From Nissolia schottii (taxonomy: Eukaryota; Streptophyta; Magnoliopsida; Fabales; Fabaceae), in contig QANU01029832.1 in NCBI GenBank assembly GCA_003254905.1, positions 418,904 to 482,903 of the forward strand: a stretch of DNA of 64,000 nt. The letters run 5' to 3'. This document shows positions 1 to 13,000 of this stretch, in pieces (positions within the stretch are counted from its first letter, which is position 1; every line of letters begins with the position of its first letter). The notes below the pieces were generated by a model, which had not been told where the DNA came from, ran no database searches, and worked only from the letters and a program-made list of their open reading frames with translations. The translations under genes and the position numbers were made by a program.

Positions 1-56
1 AAGTTTAACAAGTAGCATACCACAGGAAAAAATTTGGTACGGAACATAAGAAAATA

Positions 57-624
57 GAGAAATTCTTGTATGCTTTTAGAGAACATTTAATGTGTGCTCC
101 AACTATAAAGCACGGATACGTGCCGGAGACTGCCGTATCCAACACGGATACGCGGATACACAGATATGTGCGCCCTCACTCTGTTTACCCGTGCTGTTTC
201 AGTTTTCAAAATCCCAAAACGGGAGACGCAAAACTCTAAGTGGATTAAGACATTAGAACAAAGGATATTAATTTTATTTTTTAATAATTACGGTACATTG
301 AGATAATTTATTGTTTATTTTTACATGAATTACATCTATTTTTATGTCTATGTTATTTTTTATTTATAATATATTATTTTATGTTTTACTATGCAACGTA
401 TATCTTAACTGTGTCGTATCCTATATTTTTAAGAAAGTGCCATATCCCCGTATACATGTCTTGTCATGTCCGTGTCGCCGTGTTGCGCACGTGCCCAAAA
501 GCACTATCAATCACTCATTTTGATTTACAATATTTAGAAAATATATAAAAACTAAGCAATGAGTGGTTGATAATGTTCCTGGAGAACACATTAAATGCAG
601 TCCAAGAGCATACAAGAATTTCTC
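57..624. mobile_element. Mutator-like non-autonomous element (MITE) in clathrin intron 12
   Basis: Terminal inverted repeats of about 45 bp start with GAGAAATTCTTGTATGC at 57 and are mirrored at the right end (to 624), with a few mismatches. The flanks AAGAAAATA (48-56) and AAAAAAATA (625-633) form an 8/9 target-site duplication, the length made by Mutator-type transposases. No transposase ORF is present. The interior holds a second imperfect inverted pair rich in CACGGATACG / CCGTGTCGCCGTG (about 111-175 and 413-490), probably an older nested repeat. Confidence 0.65.
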
Positions 625-690
625 AAAAAAATATAAATAATGAATAAAAGATCAATTTAAAGTTTTTCAAATTTTCAAATGTAATCCAAC

Positions 691-3600
691 CTTAACAAGA
701 TCTCCTAGCTCCTCACTGCATTCAAGCTTGTCCTCTGCCAACCAATTCTCCAAAAGATTTTTCTTGTTCTGGTTCACAACCAATCGTGACAGTTCCAATG
801 ACTCAAAGGCATTCAGCTTTCCTCTTGTTAGTAGAGTTCCAAAATACTGCAACAGTGGTGGAGTTTGCCCAGCTTGCACAGGAACGCTCTGCCAAAAACA
901 CATTGACACTTCAACCATTAAAGTAAACTTCACCCCAAAAAAAAAAAAAAAAATACTCCCAAAAACAGTTCAACTTCCATTATCCATCAAAACAACCAAA
1001 GATGACTGACTGCATCACTTTTGTTGTATCTATTATCACGAAACCTGAAATTTGGCAACCGTGTCAGGTGTACGAAGGATTCCTTGTGGAGACTCCGCAG
1101 CAAGCTCAGCTGCTTCTTTATACTTTGTCTGGGCAAAGAGCTCATGGAAACGTTCCACTACCTATAATGTGAACAATAAGACACTAATGTCTATAAATCC
1201 ATAAATAAAAAATAAAACAAAAAAAGGCATTTTAAATTAGAAACCCTTTTAGAAGAGGCTAATACACAATCCACTCCAACTATCAATTTATAAAAATAAT
1301 GACAATACTTAAAAAAATAGTTGAAGAACGCAGATTTCATTATAAGGAAAAGGTAATAGGTTTATGGCAATAAAGCATCCACTTCACTCTCATAACTCTC
1401 CCATTTTTCCAAGCATCTATCTTTTACAAACATGAAAAGATATATGATGTTGGTGGCAGAAACAGACAACAAATATCAGTAAGGAAAAGACGTGTCTCTC
1501 AAACAGATATGTAATATAACCTGGGCAGGACACGTTCTGCACCAAGCATACCACCACATTTCTTGCAAGTAAGCATTTAGTAATTATATCAAACCCCACC
1601 AAATAAATAGGAGAAATTCTTGCTTGGTCACAAGACCAACACTGCATATTTGGGCGCGCACACAATAAGAGTATGTCCAACCAAGTGGGACCCAAAAATT
1701 CTTGTGCTCAAACATGAAGTGTTGGTCTTGTGACCAAGCAAGAATTTCTTAATAAGTAGATGATGTTTAATTTCTTGGGATCTTCCTGACAATACATAGT
1801 GAGTAAATATTTAGGTTCTAGACAAAAAAAAAATTACATACCAGCTTCTCAGCACCAGGAAGATTTCCTCTCTTTGCAAGATTAACAGCTAGCTCCAAAT
1901 TATTTAACTGTGATTATAACGAAATGAAATTTGTTAAAATCCAGTGTTTCCCACTTTACATCATAAAGATGAAATGATAACAAGATCAGAAACATACTTG
2001 ACCGCTGACAAAATTCACAATGGTTTGTTCATTAACAGTAGCCAATAACACCTGGCCTCTCCTGTTAATGGCATAAAAGCCTCCTACTGATGTAGCCTCT
2101 GATGTCAAAAATATAGGATCAGGGCTAATTCTGTTGCGATATATAGCAGTAGCCGTCTCCAAATCATAGACAAACAGGAGACCAAGTTTTGTAATGACAT
2201 AAATTAAGTTGTATTTATGGGATATCTGCCAAAAATCAAACCGTTAATCAAATATCAGCACAATTTATAAAATGAACAACAAGCAACAGTAATTCCAGTA
2301 CCTGCATGGAAACTGGGAAGTCATCAGCAAAATCTGGGGGAAAGAAAAGATCGGCTTGTTTCTTTGTAAACGATGGCTTCCCTGTCAACAAATTTGGACA
2401 GTAAAATACTATAAGGACGATCAATTGAATCACAAATGACAAATTTATACAAATGATTTAGTTATAACATTATAGGTGGTTGCTTAAATACCCCCATGGG
2501 GTAAATACCATGTGCTACTTAATTCATGCATTTTTGATAATTTTTACAACTAAATTCATTAAATTTTGTAATCATTTCATGTTTTATATGATCGTAATAA
2601 ACTTTACGTTAGTCAAATAATTGAAAGAGCCAACTTGTAAAAGGTTTAGAGATTTGCAAACCATTTGGGCTTACGATACACTTCTCTACAAATATTGTAT
2701 TGAATGTATTAATTTATCACATTAGATCATATAATCTTTTAATATACCATATTAAATCATGAAATGATAGTAAAATTTGATGAATTTAGTTGTAAAAATT
2801 ATCGAAAATGGATAAAGTAAGTAGCACGGGGTATTTACCCCATAGAATATTTGAGAAACCACCAACATTATATCAACATCTATCTTTAAATGCACTGACT
2901 ATTTAGAAATGCTGAGGAACCTCTCCATACAGAAGCCTAGAAGTAAGAAGATCACTGTAACTCATACATCTACAATTTGAAGTTTATGAAAATGTCGTTA
3001 TGAGCTCAAGAATTTTAAATTGAACGACACACTTGCCATTGCCACCCCCCCACCCCAAAATCTCTTTATAAATGAAGCATCATGAACAGATATTGTTACA
3101 AGCTATGAACAATTTACGTTCTTAACAGGACCAACTAAATTTGGAATCTAAAGATGAACAACTAAATTTGAATTAGAAGATAGATTTGTGGAACAGCCAT
3201 GTTATATTGCCCATTGATTAATACATAAGAGGTAAATGCAATTGCGATAAATGTATGCAGACCTGGCTGTGCGCCCAGCTCAATAACATGCAACTTGGAT
3301 AAAATTTGACCAGCATTGAGAGTCTTTGAGGCAAAAGAAATCAAAATAGAAGGATTTTCATTCCCAGGAACCTGTCCAATAAACACAATTCAATTTTTCC
3401 AGCAGTAACATGATATAATAGCATAAATTACTCAAGTAAACACTTAATAAAGAATTAAAGGAAAACAAACATAGAATCATAAAGAGGCATACTTTAAATT
3501 GAGCAAATGATGCAGCATGTGCTTCAAGAGCCTGACTCCGCTGTTGATCCACTGAGAAAAGTTGCATGTTTCCTTTAACCAATTGTGGCCTCTGTGTTGC

Positions 3601-5935
3601 ACAACAACAACTAGATCAGGCCCATGAAAATCCATGGTGAAAAAAAATCATCATGATTGTTTTCAAGGACCACCTTATCTCAATAGTTTAAGTTGTTAGG
3701 CTAGTTTGTTTAATATCTAAGAACCATCTTAAAAGTATTTCAGTAGAAACGGATAAGAAGACAAGAAACATAAGCTAAGCGAAAAACATAAGCATAGTTT
3801 AAATTATTTAACCATGATACCCTACTTACTATAATAAATATTAGAGATATACCTCAGGGGAACCAGGAGCAATACCAATCAAGACCAACCATTTTTCTGT
3901 GAGGTCACATCGATAATTAATTATCTGATTGTTTGCCAAATTTGCTGTTCTCTCAAACATCTTCACAGGTTCGGAGTCACCTACAAGTTACATATATCAC
4001 GGACCAATATACCAGTTAACAATTCCTAGACAAGCTACAAGCACAGTGAACAAAAACAGATAAGCTGGAAAAGTGAGGAAAACATAGCACACAATAACTG
4101 AATTATGTAATTGCACATTTCCCTTATCTTACCTTCAATTGACCAATGGTATACAGAGGTCTGTGTCACAAGGCCCAACAACTTGGGGCTTATCCACTTC
4201 CAAAAGACTACCTGCACATAAAATAATGGCATTTCACAAGGTTTAACAAAGTTTTCCTTGTCACCCATCTTGTTAAGTACCTGTATACTCATACATAACA
4301 GTTACCTGTTCAGGCATCTGATAAGATTTCATCTTTGCTTTCATCTCAATATTAAATATCTGTAGGTGATCTTGAGTCGTTCCTTGGAGTTGAGCTTCAG
4401 AAGAAGAATGTAGGATATAAGTGAATGCAATTCAAAAGTAAACAACAATTGAGGTGCAGCACCTATAGAAGCACATATTGAAACCTAGAATTTTCCCCCA
4501 ATGGTCGGTCGGAAGCCATCTTAATATTGATTTTTCCTTTTTTTTCTTGGAAAAATAAAACAACTCTCAAGTGTGTCAAATGATGGTTACATTAAATAAA
4601 TAATATATAACATCAAAACATTTAATAGACCTGATGTGAAATTGGGAATGGGAGAGATATTAGCAAAGTAAGAAAGCATGAAGAAAAATATTTACCAGAT
4701 TCATTGCTATACGGACAATTAAGTTCATATATCTTCAAGAAGCTTCACACAATTAATTCATGGTTTAACCCAAAAAGCATGACTTCTCCCTTAGTAGTTG
4801 CATTCATAATCTAATGGTCCTTTTACCCTAGTATGGCAGGTAAAAAATCAAAGTACAAAGTTTTTCTTCTCAATATTATATTTATGTTATATAGAGGCAC
4901 ACTCATTTGACTTTATGATGAAGAATAGAATGACAATGCTAACTGATTTGATATTCTCAAATCAATCAAAGATGCATGCTTCACAATAATGAGCCCATAG
5001 TAGAGAGCTAGAGACAATCTAGTAAGTAGTACTAATGTATCAGAAGCAACTAAGGGCCAGAAAACCAAAAATGGCACAGGTCATAATCTTGCTCAACTAA
5101 GTCATAATACCATGCATAAAGTGGTGATCTGTAGACATGTTAATAATAGTACGCTCCTAATCAAACTAGTTTAAACTAAGTTATTTGTTTCATGCAATAG
5201 TTGCACAAGTAATACATACAACAAAAAGTGGCAAAACATAAATTTCTCTCCCGAAAATGGTAATTAAATAAAGAACTCAAGCTCTTAATAATTCTTGATC
5301 TCTACAATGACATACGGATTGTGTATCAACACCGAGGTGCTAGTAAATAAAGGATCCAGAACATTACTGGCTACAAACACAAGCCTACCTTTCAAAGCAA
5401 GGATCCTGGAATTAGGATTCATGAGAGCAGAATCAGCAGTAACAGGCCTCCTCAGAGGTTGATTCGGCATGTTCATATCAACGATAACCACGCTGTTTTG
5501 GGGAGCCGTTTCCCGAACGCATATGTACTTATCTGACTCCATCGTCACGTGCGTGAACGTGATGAATTGCGGATTTATGCCAATGCTCGGCAACTGCAAT
5601 CACAAAAATCACATCACTAAATAGTAAAGGATGCCACACAGTGAGGAACATTCAGATCTATGCAACGGTGAGCTCAGCAGCAATCAAGTAAAGTTCGTCA
5701 TGCTATCGAGCAAAAACCGTCGCGGAACACACGATTCGGATGTCAGAATTGAGCAAAACATGGCCGCAAGTCGAAAACTCTCAATAACGATTATCGCGAA
5801 TTGAGCTAAGCAAGTTATACTCACAGTGAGGAATTGAGCTGACGAGAGAGAGAAAAGAAACAGAGAGTGAGCCGAAGAAGAAGTGCTTACAGTGAGTGCT
5901 TCTCTCATGGCGATGGGAGCGTTGGCAGCCGCCAT
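691..5935 (-). CDS. CHC: Clathrin heavy chain, N-terminal 481 aa (12 exons, continues past the left edge)
   Basis: Clathrin heavy chain forms the triskelion legs that coat endocytic and trans-Golgi vesicles. Exons read on the minus strand: 5891-5935, 5389-5593, 4306-4394, 4133-4211, 3853-3980, 3493-3591, 3263-3371, 2302-2381, 1998-2225, 1842-1907, 1045-1161, 691-888. All junctions are GT-AG, and the total of 1443 bp keeps one frame for 481 codons. The protein opens [20 protein letters not shown] and contains [20 protein letters not shown] and [20 protein letters not shown], the highly conserved clathrin terminal-domain propeller and linker. The family is about 1700 aa, so roughly 28% is here; the next exon, expected after GDLVK, is not in 1-690. 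No frameshift or stop was seen. Introns carry several MITEs. It could be either CHC1 or CHC2. Confidence 0.95.
1612..1749. mobile_element. Short foldback MITE in a clathrin intron
   Basis: A 32-bp arm at 1612-1643 (AGAAATTCTTGCTTGGTCAC...) is matched as a perfect reverse complement at 1718-1749, with a loop of about 75 bp. It lies in the intron between exons 10 and 11. No target-site duplication could be assigned, so the superfamily is unknown. Confidence 0.6.
2475..2863. mobile_element. Mutator-like MITE with perfect 9-bp target duplication
   Basis: The element starts GGTGGTTGCTTAAATACCCC and ends with the inverted counterpart ...GAAACCACC. Inverted arms extend about 110 bp inwards, including ACAACTAAATTCATTAAATT and its mirror. 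It is flanked by identical AACATTATA (2466-2474 and 2864-2872). The 9-bp duplication indicates mobilisation by a Mutator-type transposase. It sits in the clathrin intron between exons 7 and 8 and leaves the splice sites intact. Confidence 0.8.
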
Positions 5936-6250
5936 GGTGGCTGAGGTCGGTGAGCAGCAAAATCAGAGACTCGGATCTGCGGCGGCTATTGCAGAGAGTA
6001 GTGTGGTTGCGGATCCAAATCGCTTCGAGATCTGGAAGCAACTTGGACCCTCTAGAGAGAGAGAAGGGAAAAGAAGAAGACAGAGAGAGAGAGATCTACG
6101 GGAAAAGGAGCAGGAAGGTGGTTCTGACAACTAATAAAGCGGAGGGAAGAAGAAAAAGGGAATGGAATTTGTTAAGAAATGAAATGACAGTGAAGCAGAG
6201 ATCTCGTCTTATATTAGGCGCTAATAAAGTAAATTTAGCAGCCTAAACGA
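5936..6250 (-). promoter_or_regulatory. Clathrin heavy chain 5' leader and proximal promoter
   Basis: This stretch lies directly upstream of the clathrin ATG (5933-5935). On the coding strand it contains pyrimidine runs (TCTCTCTC around 6050-6095) typical of plant core promoters and leaders. Open frames crossing it on both strands look like chance products of this low-complexity sequence. No TATA box is clear enough to place the transcription start. Confidence 0.4.
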
Positions 6251-6453
6251 AAAAGAAAAATTAGAAATTAGAAATATATCCAAAATAAGAACATAACTTC
6301 GAGAGCATGCAGAGAGAGACGCGTAGTTACTGTGCTAACGGCTCCCGTTTGATTTTTGATTTTTTTACTCTTTTGCTCCCGCGAACTAATTATCAAAATA
6401 CTCCCATTTTAAAACATATTATAGGAATACCCATTTCTGCTGACGTGGCAGGA

Positions 6454-7158
6454 TTCGCTCACGCGTTTAGCGAATTTGGGACAAATTTTTTTTTTAAAAA
6501 ATTATGCTTATATGTGTTATGTTAGCATATGGTGGACGAAGAATTCAATATATGTGAAAATCATGGGTTCTCGGGTAAGTTACAAAAATTCAAAAAATAA
6601 TCTTGCAAAAAAGCTAGGACGCTCTTTATCATGCACACGGGAGAAATTCATCGGTTTGGCCTTCGAAGGGCTCAACCGGCTTGGACTCATGCGCGCGAGC
6701 CCAACTCACTTCTCAGCTCTTTTTACCAAAACAACAATTACTAAAGGTATATAAACACTTAAAAGGTTTGTGATCTAACCAATGTGGGACTAGAACTTTT
6801 GAAATACATAAGTTTTGTTCTACTTCTCCCAAATACATAAGCTTTTGAAATACATAAGCTTTGTTCTACTCTCCCAAATACATTATAGATTGGTATTTAT
6901 ACAACCAAATTCTACAAATAAATATATGAATGTAACTATAAACATTCATATATTTTTTTGCTTCTTTGTTACATTCATATATTTATTGTCCTTTTTGAAT
7001 TTTTGTAGCTTACCCAAGAACCCATGATTTTCACAGATATTGAATTCCCCGTCCACCATGTGCTAACATAACACATATATGAATATTTGCTTATATTTTA
7101 ATTAAACAAATTTTTCTAAAAAAAATTTGTCCCAAATTCGCCAACGCAATTGGCGAAT
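6454..7158. mobile_element. Foldback element with inverted arms over 100 bp
   Basis: The left arm runs from about ATTCGCTCACGCGTTTAGCG (6454) through GCGAATTTGGGACAAATTT to about 6593. Its mirror runs from about 6999 (GTAGCTTACCCAAGAACC) to ATTGGCGAATGTA (7158). Landmarks such as GTGGACGAAGAATTCAATAT and CATGGGTTCTCGGGTAAG recur inverted. The middle has direct repeats of AAATACATAAGCTTTTG / TTGTTCTACT (6800-6870). There is no transposase, and the exact ends are uncertain. The 6251-6453 stretch before it holds no gene that I recognise. Confidence 0.6.
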
Positions 7159-7257
7159 GTATTTTTTCCCCTTTCACTTTTGTAAGGATAATTTACATCT
7201 GAGTGTCCATTTAAATTATCACATCCCAAGTAATCCTAAAATTTTTATTTGTTCAAA

Positions 7258-7759
7258 GGGTTAAATATGTTTTTAATCATTCATAAATTTTAAATTTTGT
7301 GTTTACTTCTCATAATTTTTTTTTTCTAAAAGTTGTCCATCATAAAAAAAAAATTATAAGATTTTAATCTGTGTCGTCATGTTAAGCCATTAATTACTAA
7401 CGTGGCAATTAATTTTGCAAAAGTGAGAGAGAGGGGAAGGAGGGAAGCAGATGAAGTCATGTGAGTGAGGTTGTTTCGCTAGCAACAGGGGCAAAGGCTC
7501 ACGGAGGAAGAATAAGACAACAAGTGTATATTGAGAGCAACATGCGAGTAAATAAAGGAAGCAATAATTGGGTTAATAATATCACGTGTGTGATTCATGA
7601 CCTTACATGGCCAAGTTAACTGTAGCAATTAACGGCTTAGCATGAGAACATGTACTAAAACCTTACAAAAAAATTTATGACAGATAATTCTTAACAAAAA
7701 AATTTATGAGTAAAGCACAAAGTTTGAAATTTAAGAGGGACTAAAAATATATTTAACCC
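7258..7759. mobile_element. Mutator-like MITE, GGGTTAAATATG family
   Basis: It begins GGGTTAAATATGTTTTTAAT and ends with the inverted ...AAATATATTTAACCC. Arms of about 70 bp include AAATTTTAAATTTTGTG and its mirror. Flanks TTGTTCAAA (7249-7257) and TTGTTTAAA (7760-7768) are an 8/9 duplication. Elements starting GGGTTAAATATGTTTTTGGT are, from memory, abundant in legume genomes. No ORF is preserved. Confidence 0.7.
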
Positions 7760-8179
7760 TTGTTTAAAATACTGTCTGTAACATCCCACTTTTCTCCTTA
7801 TTAACAATTAAACCCTAAAATCATATACGAGCCTTTTATTTAGTAAAGGAAGTTAAATTTATAACATTCTCTCACTAAAAATGCTCGTCAAGGTAATAGT
7901 TCGCAATTTCGCGAAAATTCGCAGACACCGGATAAATTACCTTTCGTCCCTAGAATTTAATTGTGCATCAAAGGTATCTGTAAAGAACACTTTTATGAAA
8001 ATAAAAATGCAAATACCTTGGATAAACTTAAATTCCTCATAAGAAAATTATTAGATCACGACGGCGTGTTCGGAATATTTTTAGGACATCCGTACACGAA
8101 CGATTAATGATCAAACACGATCAAACATGATCGAAATTAAGTATAAAGCTACAGAAGCTATAAGCTTATCCGATAAGGA

Positions 8180-8187
<8 letters not shown>

Positions 8188-8224
<37 letters not shown>
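8188..8224. repeat. (GT)n(AT)n microsatellite
   Basis: A TGTGTGTG run passes into about 15 TA units, inside the LTR-like block. Confidence 0.9.
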
Positions 8225-8228
<4 letters not shown>

Positions 8229-8707
8229 ATAATAAGAATAATAAAGAAATGAAAACAGTAAGGCGGCAGCAAAGTCACGCTTAGGGCTATAAATAGCCAA
8301 CCATGTCACTGCTTGCTTCGCATTTTTGATCTGTTAAGTTTTCAAACTTTTCGTTCGTGCACTCTGCGGTTACGCTGCTGGACTCAAGAAAAATAGCAGG
8401 ATCACACCAACGTTAGTGGGAATATTTTCTCGCAACTCTCACCGCTTCCAACACGCTTAGGAAGTGGGTAGCCTAGCTTACTCACCTCCTTGGTGATTTT
8501 TACGTGTTATGTGCATAGTAGAAAAATATAACGTAGTAAATATGATGTAGAAAATATCGTCGTTATGATGTATGAATAATTATGTGTTTTTGAAGATAGA
8601 AATATATTACTATGACCATTGGAACATGTGGGAGAGCCTAAGAGATTTTTAAGTGAGAAAATATGGAAAGCAGGCAAGAAACTACACTGTGAATGAGTCT
8701 GGCGTAA

Positions 8708-8899
8708 GGTCATTCGAATAACAAAGCATAGTCATTCGAATGACCCTGAATTTTACTCATCCAGGAGCAAATTTGCCAGGTCATTCAAATGACCTAGTCC
8801 TGGTCATTCGAATGACTCTGGATTTTTACAAATAGAGAGCCAAATTTTAGTGTCATTCGAATGAACAGTCCTGGTCATTCGAATCACCACTGAATGACC
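8708..8899. repeat. Cluster of GGTCATTCGAATGACC palindromes
   Basis: At least six full or near-full copies of the 16-bp palindrome GGTCATTCGAATGACC occur near 8709, 8731, 8779, 8802, 8852 and 8873, with a partial copy at about 8892. Each is centred on TTCGAA. They lie inside the LTR-like block at irregular 20-50 bp spacing, separated by sequence such as AGTCCTGG and CTGGATTTTTA. Confidence 0.85.
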
Positions 8900-9652
8900 T
8901 GAGTTTTCAAGCTTACCTACATATTCCAACAAGCACAAAGCCTCTAGAATTTATATCTGTTGCTGAAAATGATTATGAAAGTATGTGCTATGTTAACATG
9001 CATCATAAGGACCCAGTCGTCATTAGTACCTTAGGATGACTATAGAATAATCAAGTGTTAAGGATGTGTGGAAGCGCAAATTGGGAGTATACTATGCAAA
9101 TAGCAAAAATTTTGGATGTAGTTGTGGTGTACCAGTTGTGGTCGCAAAAAGAGCAAGTAGTAAGTAATTTTGCTAGTGTTCCAGTTGTGGTCGCAAAAAG
9201 AGCAAGTTGTAAGTAATTTTGCGAATATAGAAGTTGTTGAGTTGGTGAGCCACACCAGTCTCCGAAGTATTTTTTTTCTAGTGTGGGTGTGCTTGTACTA
9301 GAGGCTTTGTTCACCTAGTAATGTGTGCCATATACAGTGGATTGAGGCTGAGTGTTTGATTATTGTCTGGTTTGTTGCTGTTTTGCTTGTGTGAAGTTAA
9401 TGTCCCTTATGAGTGTGTTGTGAGTGTGTTTTTGTGGATTGAGCAACTGCTGTATTTTATTTACATTTTGTTGTTGGTTTATGTTGTAGACATCAATTGT
9501 ATTTGTTTTGTGGATTTTGCCTTAATTTGGGAGGTTACGTATTTATTTTTCTCCTTAAAAAGAAATAGTTTTTTTCATTGAGTTTTTCTCGGGAGTTTAT
9601 TGTGAAGCCTTTTCAACTTTACCGATTTTTCGATGGCTTAGGGGTCATTACA

Positions 9653-10095
9653 ATAATGGCCCTTGTCTGAGTTATTTTGGTCTGTTGGTCTATAGTGTTT
9701 CTTGTTTAAGATGAATAAAGGTGAAGCAACATATCGAAAAAAGAAAAAAAAACTTTATACCAAAATATTGATGAGGAGTCCAGTCACATACAATTATGTA
9801 ATAACTTTATTTTCTTCTCTTAAAGCATTTTTCATTGTACAATTATGGTGGCTTGTTGCCAAGAAACATGAGGAAAATAGAAAGGGGGAAAAGGCAATGC
9901 CCAAGTCCTAGACCCCAATCTAATAGGAACCGAAAGCTAAAAGAAAATGTCTCAAGAACTTAAAGAGACAAAGCAAAAGCTGAGGCATTAAAGGATTTTA
10001 AGAAGAAATTTCTTGTGTGTATAAAGAGAATTAATTAGCAACTGTGTATAACAAAAAGGATTTGTATGAAGATATATCTATCTATACATTGACTG
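9653..10095. other. Intergenic, no gene seen
   Basis: AT-rich sequence just 3' of the TBL gene on the minus strand. It probably includes that gene's 3' UTR. I see no repeat or coding signal. Confidence 0.5.
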
Positions 10096-13000
10096 TCAAG
10101 ATTGAGAAATGATTCGAGTATATAGGAACTCATTCCATGTATCAGGTAGACCAGGTAGACACCAATGGATACAATCAGCATAGGTAGCTGGATCAGCTCG
10201 TTGCTCATGAGTTAACAACTTTCCTTGGCGTATGGTATAAATCGAGGTATGTGCGTCTTTTCTGAACTCCGATAAGGTTGTGATGTTGAGGAAATTCACG
10301 GGCACATTCATTGATTGTGTCACATTGTTAGCAATCACAAAAAGCCTGCGATCCGTACCTAATTGCAGCGGGCTGGACATGTTGAGAACTGGGGTGGTTT
10401 CCTTAGCACATTTTATGCCATTTGGATTGTCCCAATCCTCACTCCTACAGAGTGATTCGTTAATTAATTCACATAGTAGTAAACTATAAACTTCGCAAAC
10501 ATAAAAACAGAAACATAGAAAAGCATAGTATAGTGGAGCACCAACCAAACTACCAAAGATCCAAAGCAAAAACACCAACCATGTTAAATTTAAGATGACG
10601 GCAAGGATGGTCTCACCTAACAAATATATATGTAGTATTTGCAAAGGAAAAATCGCTAGACAGCAGAATTTCACCTAGTTATAACATTCTTAATATACAG
10701 CATTGCTGCTTGAAGAATTAGACTATTCTTGTGGGAGATTGCAAGAGAGTTGGACCGTTTAGTGGCACTCACTAAGATTTTTTCTATATTACTAAAGTTT
10801 TTCTTACTTTAATATAAAAAAAAATGAGACTAATCTCTTTGAGCATAGACATGGTAGCCCTTTTAACAAACTTTTTTTTATTAAAAAAAATTAAACTAAA
10901 GTGTTCCTGCTAAAATTATAATGCGTCTCTATCCTTATGTTAACATCCTTCTTATAAGCATTATGATTTGATAATAGTTAAGTTATTCAAAGGGATAAAT
11001 TTTGACACCCTAGTAGCAGGTCCAAAGGTGGGCATGCGTCACATAGGTTGGGGACAGCGAAGTATGCCCCATTAAAGGTAATGAAAAAGCATGAAGTTAA
11101 AATTGTCTCATTGGTTAATGGAAAAGTAATTAATAATTAAACCTTTGTTGTTTGCTGATCCCAAACTCAGTTTTTTTATGTAGTACTATTAAAAATAAGT
11201 GAAAAAGCGGAAATTGAGATTTGAGCAAATTAATTACTTGATGTGCAGAGGGGACATGCTGTTGAAGAAAACTTTGGTGCGATTAGGATCAATGTTGTCT
11301 TCCACCCATTTTGACCACGTCTTGAGGACTCTCCCATATGCTATTGGCCTAGGAATTTCATCATACTCCGTTGACCCTTCATCAAACGACCCTCGTCTTT
11401 TGCATATATCACCCCCCACAAAGATGCCAATCACGAATATGTTTCATGAATTTGCTCCAAAAGTAAAATAAAATAAATTTGGCAAGAGTGTGATGTGGTG
11501 CTTACAAGACTTTCATAGTTCCCGTGTTCATCCACCATATGTAAGTGTTAAAGATGAGGTAGTCCACGTTCTTCCAATTCACGCCATGCTTCTCGATTGA
11601 TTCGGGCATGATAATACGGTTAAGTATGCTGTGCATCTTCGGATTATCTGAATTTGACTCCACAATGAATGGTGCCCAGTAGAACTCCACTGTAGCATTG
11701 TAGTCCTACACACACAATCAACTAATCAATTGAACATTTTATTTTTATTTTTGTTGTCTGGATCACAATCAATATTATAAGGCCCGCCTTATCTCCCGAC
11801 ACAAAACATGCCCTTTCTCCTTAATTACCGTAAATTGGCACTACATTCCAAAGCCAGAGAGCATGTAGACATTTATTGCATGATCACGAAATATCAAATA
11901 AATTATGCAATAAAGTTCCATTTTGATTTTAAACATTAATATAACCTACACTTACATTTAAAATTTCACTTTAGTTTTTATTAGAACCACACCATTAAAC
12001 CAACTAAATACCATACAATAATTTTGAACGTCGGTGACTGGGATATCAAATTAATTCGGTGCCCCACCATTGACATTTGACATATAACAACGGGCTAATT
12101 ACATTTCTATGGGTTGTAGTATAAATAGTATACTAAAATATGAGGTAGAACACAAATTTATAATTGTGAATTCTCCACACTCTGTAGCGAATTCAGACAT
12201 TTAAAAAAAAAAGTCTGAACTCGCCATAAGGTGTGGCGAATTCAAACTTTTTTTAAAAAAAATTTTTGAGGGTCAGATCCATACAAATATAAATCCTATA
12301 AGAACATGATTCTCATTCCTTTATAACGCTGATTCTAGCCATTAAGGGTCACAATTATCAAAGTGAAATACTCTGTCAGTACTAGAGCATTACGCTCCTG
12401 GTTAATCGCTGTGTCAAAATTACGTTGAAGTGATAAAAAAAAAAAAGAAGACAAAAACTAACCTCAATTGTGAAGATGGAAAGAGAACCATCCTTGTTCA
12501 AGCTCTTTCTTCCCTGGGGCACAACAGATTGGACCAAACAAATCATTGATTCCCACTGGTTCCTGTTCAACGAGTCCCCAACAAACATGAGCCTCTTCCC
12601 TCTTAGCTTCTCAAGCAAAACCCTCGGTTTGAACCTTCAACAAAGTCAAGACAGAAAACTAATGACAACGCTGAAACCAAATAATAAAAAAGAAAAAGGA
12701 AAAAATGGAAAAAAAGAAAGAAAGAAAAGTGGTTATTACTTGGGCAAAGAGCAATCTCGTGGCTGCCACCTCCAATTCTGGTACATAGAGTCAGGCCTTC
12801 CGTTCCTCATGCAGGTGACTTGTTCGGTGAGGAACTCGCATTGTTCTTCTCTGTACAGAGGACGTGACACGTCATCGAAAACCCATTCCCCTGTAAACAA
12901 GTCACACTCTTCTGGCGGCAGCTCCACCTCTTCTTCTTCTTCTTCTTCTTCTGGAACATTCTCTTCGATCTTTCCCTTCGCCGCCACAATTGATTTCAGA

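Larger units (their letters stand above)
7777..9652 (+). mobile_element. Solo-LTR-like block, same family as 33280-40093
   Basis: The block starts TGTAACATCCCACTTTTCTC and ends GGGGTCATTACA, giving TG...CA termini. Its sequence parallels the reverse complement of 33280-40093: the GACGGCGTGTTCGGAATATT and TTTTTAGGACATCCG region, then GTGCACTCTGCGGTTACGCTG and GTGGGTAGCC...CTTACTCACCTCC. No protein domain is present, so it resembles a solo LTR or a non-coding element. Flanking 5-mers (CTGTC / ATAAT) do not match. Poorly conserved ORFs within it are not supported as genes. Confidence 0.55.

Noticed and set aside
8708-8899. CRISPR-like spaced repeats
   Set aside because: The repeats are palindromic and irregularly spaced, with related spacers, in a plant LTR; CRISPR arrays do not occur there.
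7777-9652. Full LTR retrotransposon
   Set aside because: No gag or pol, only one LTR-like unit, and no matching target duplication.
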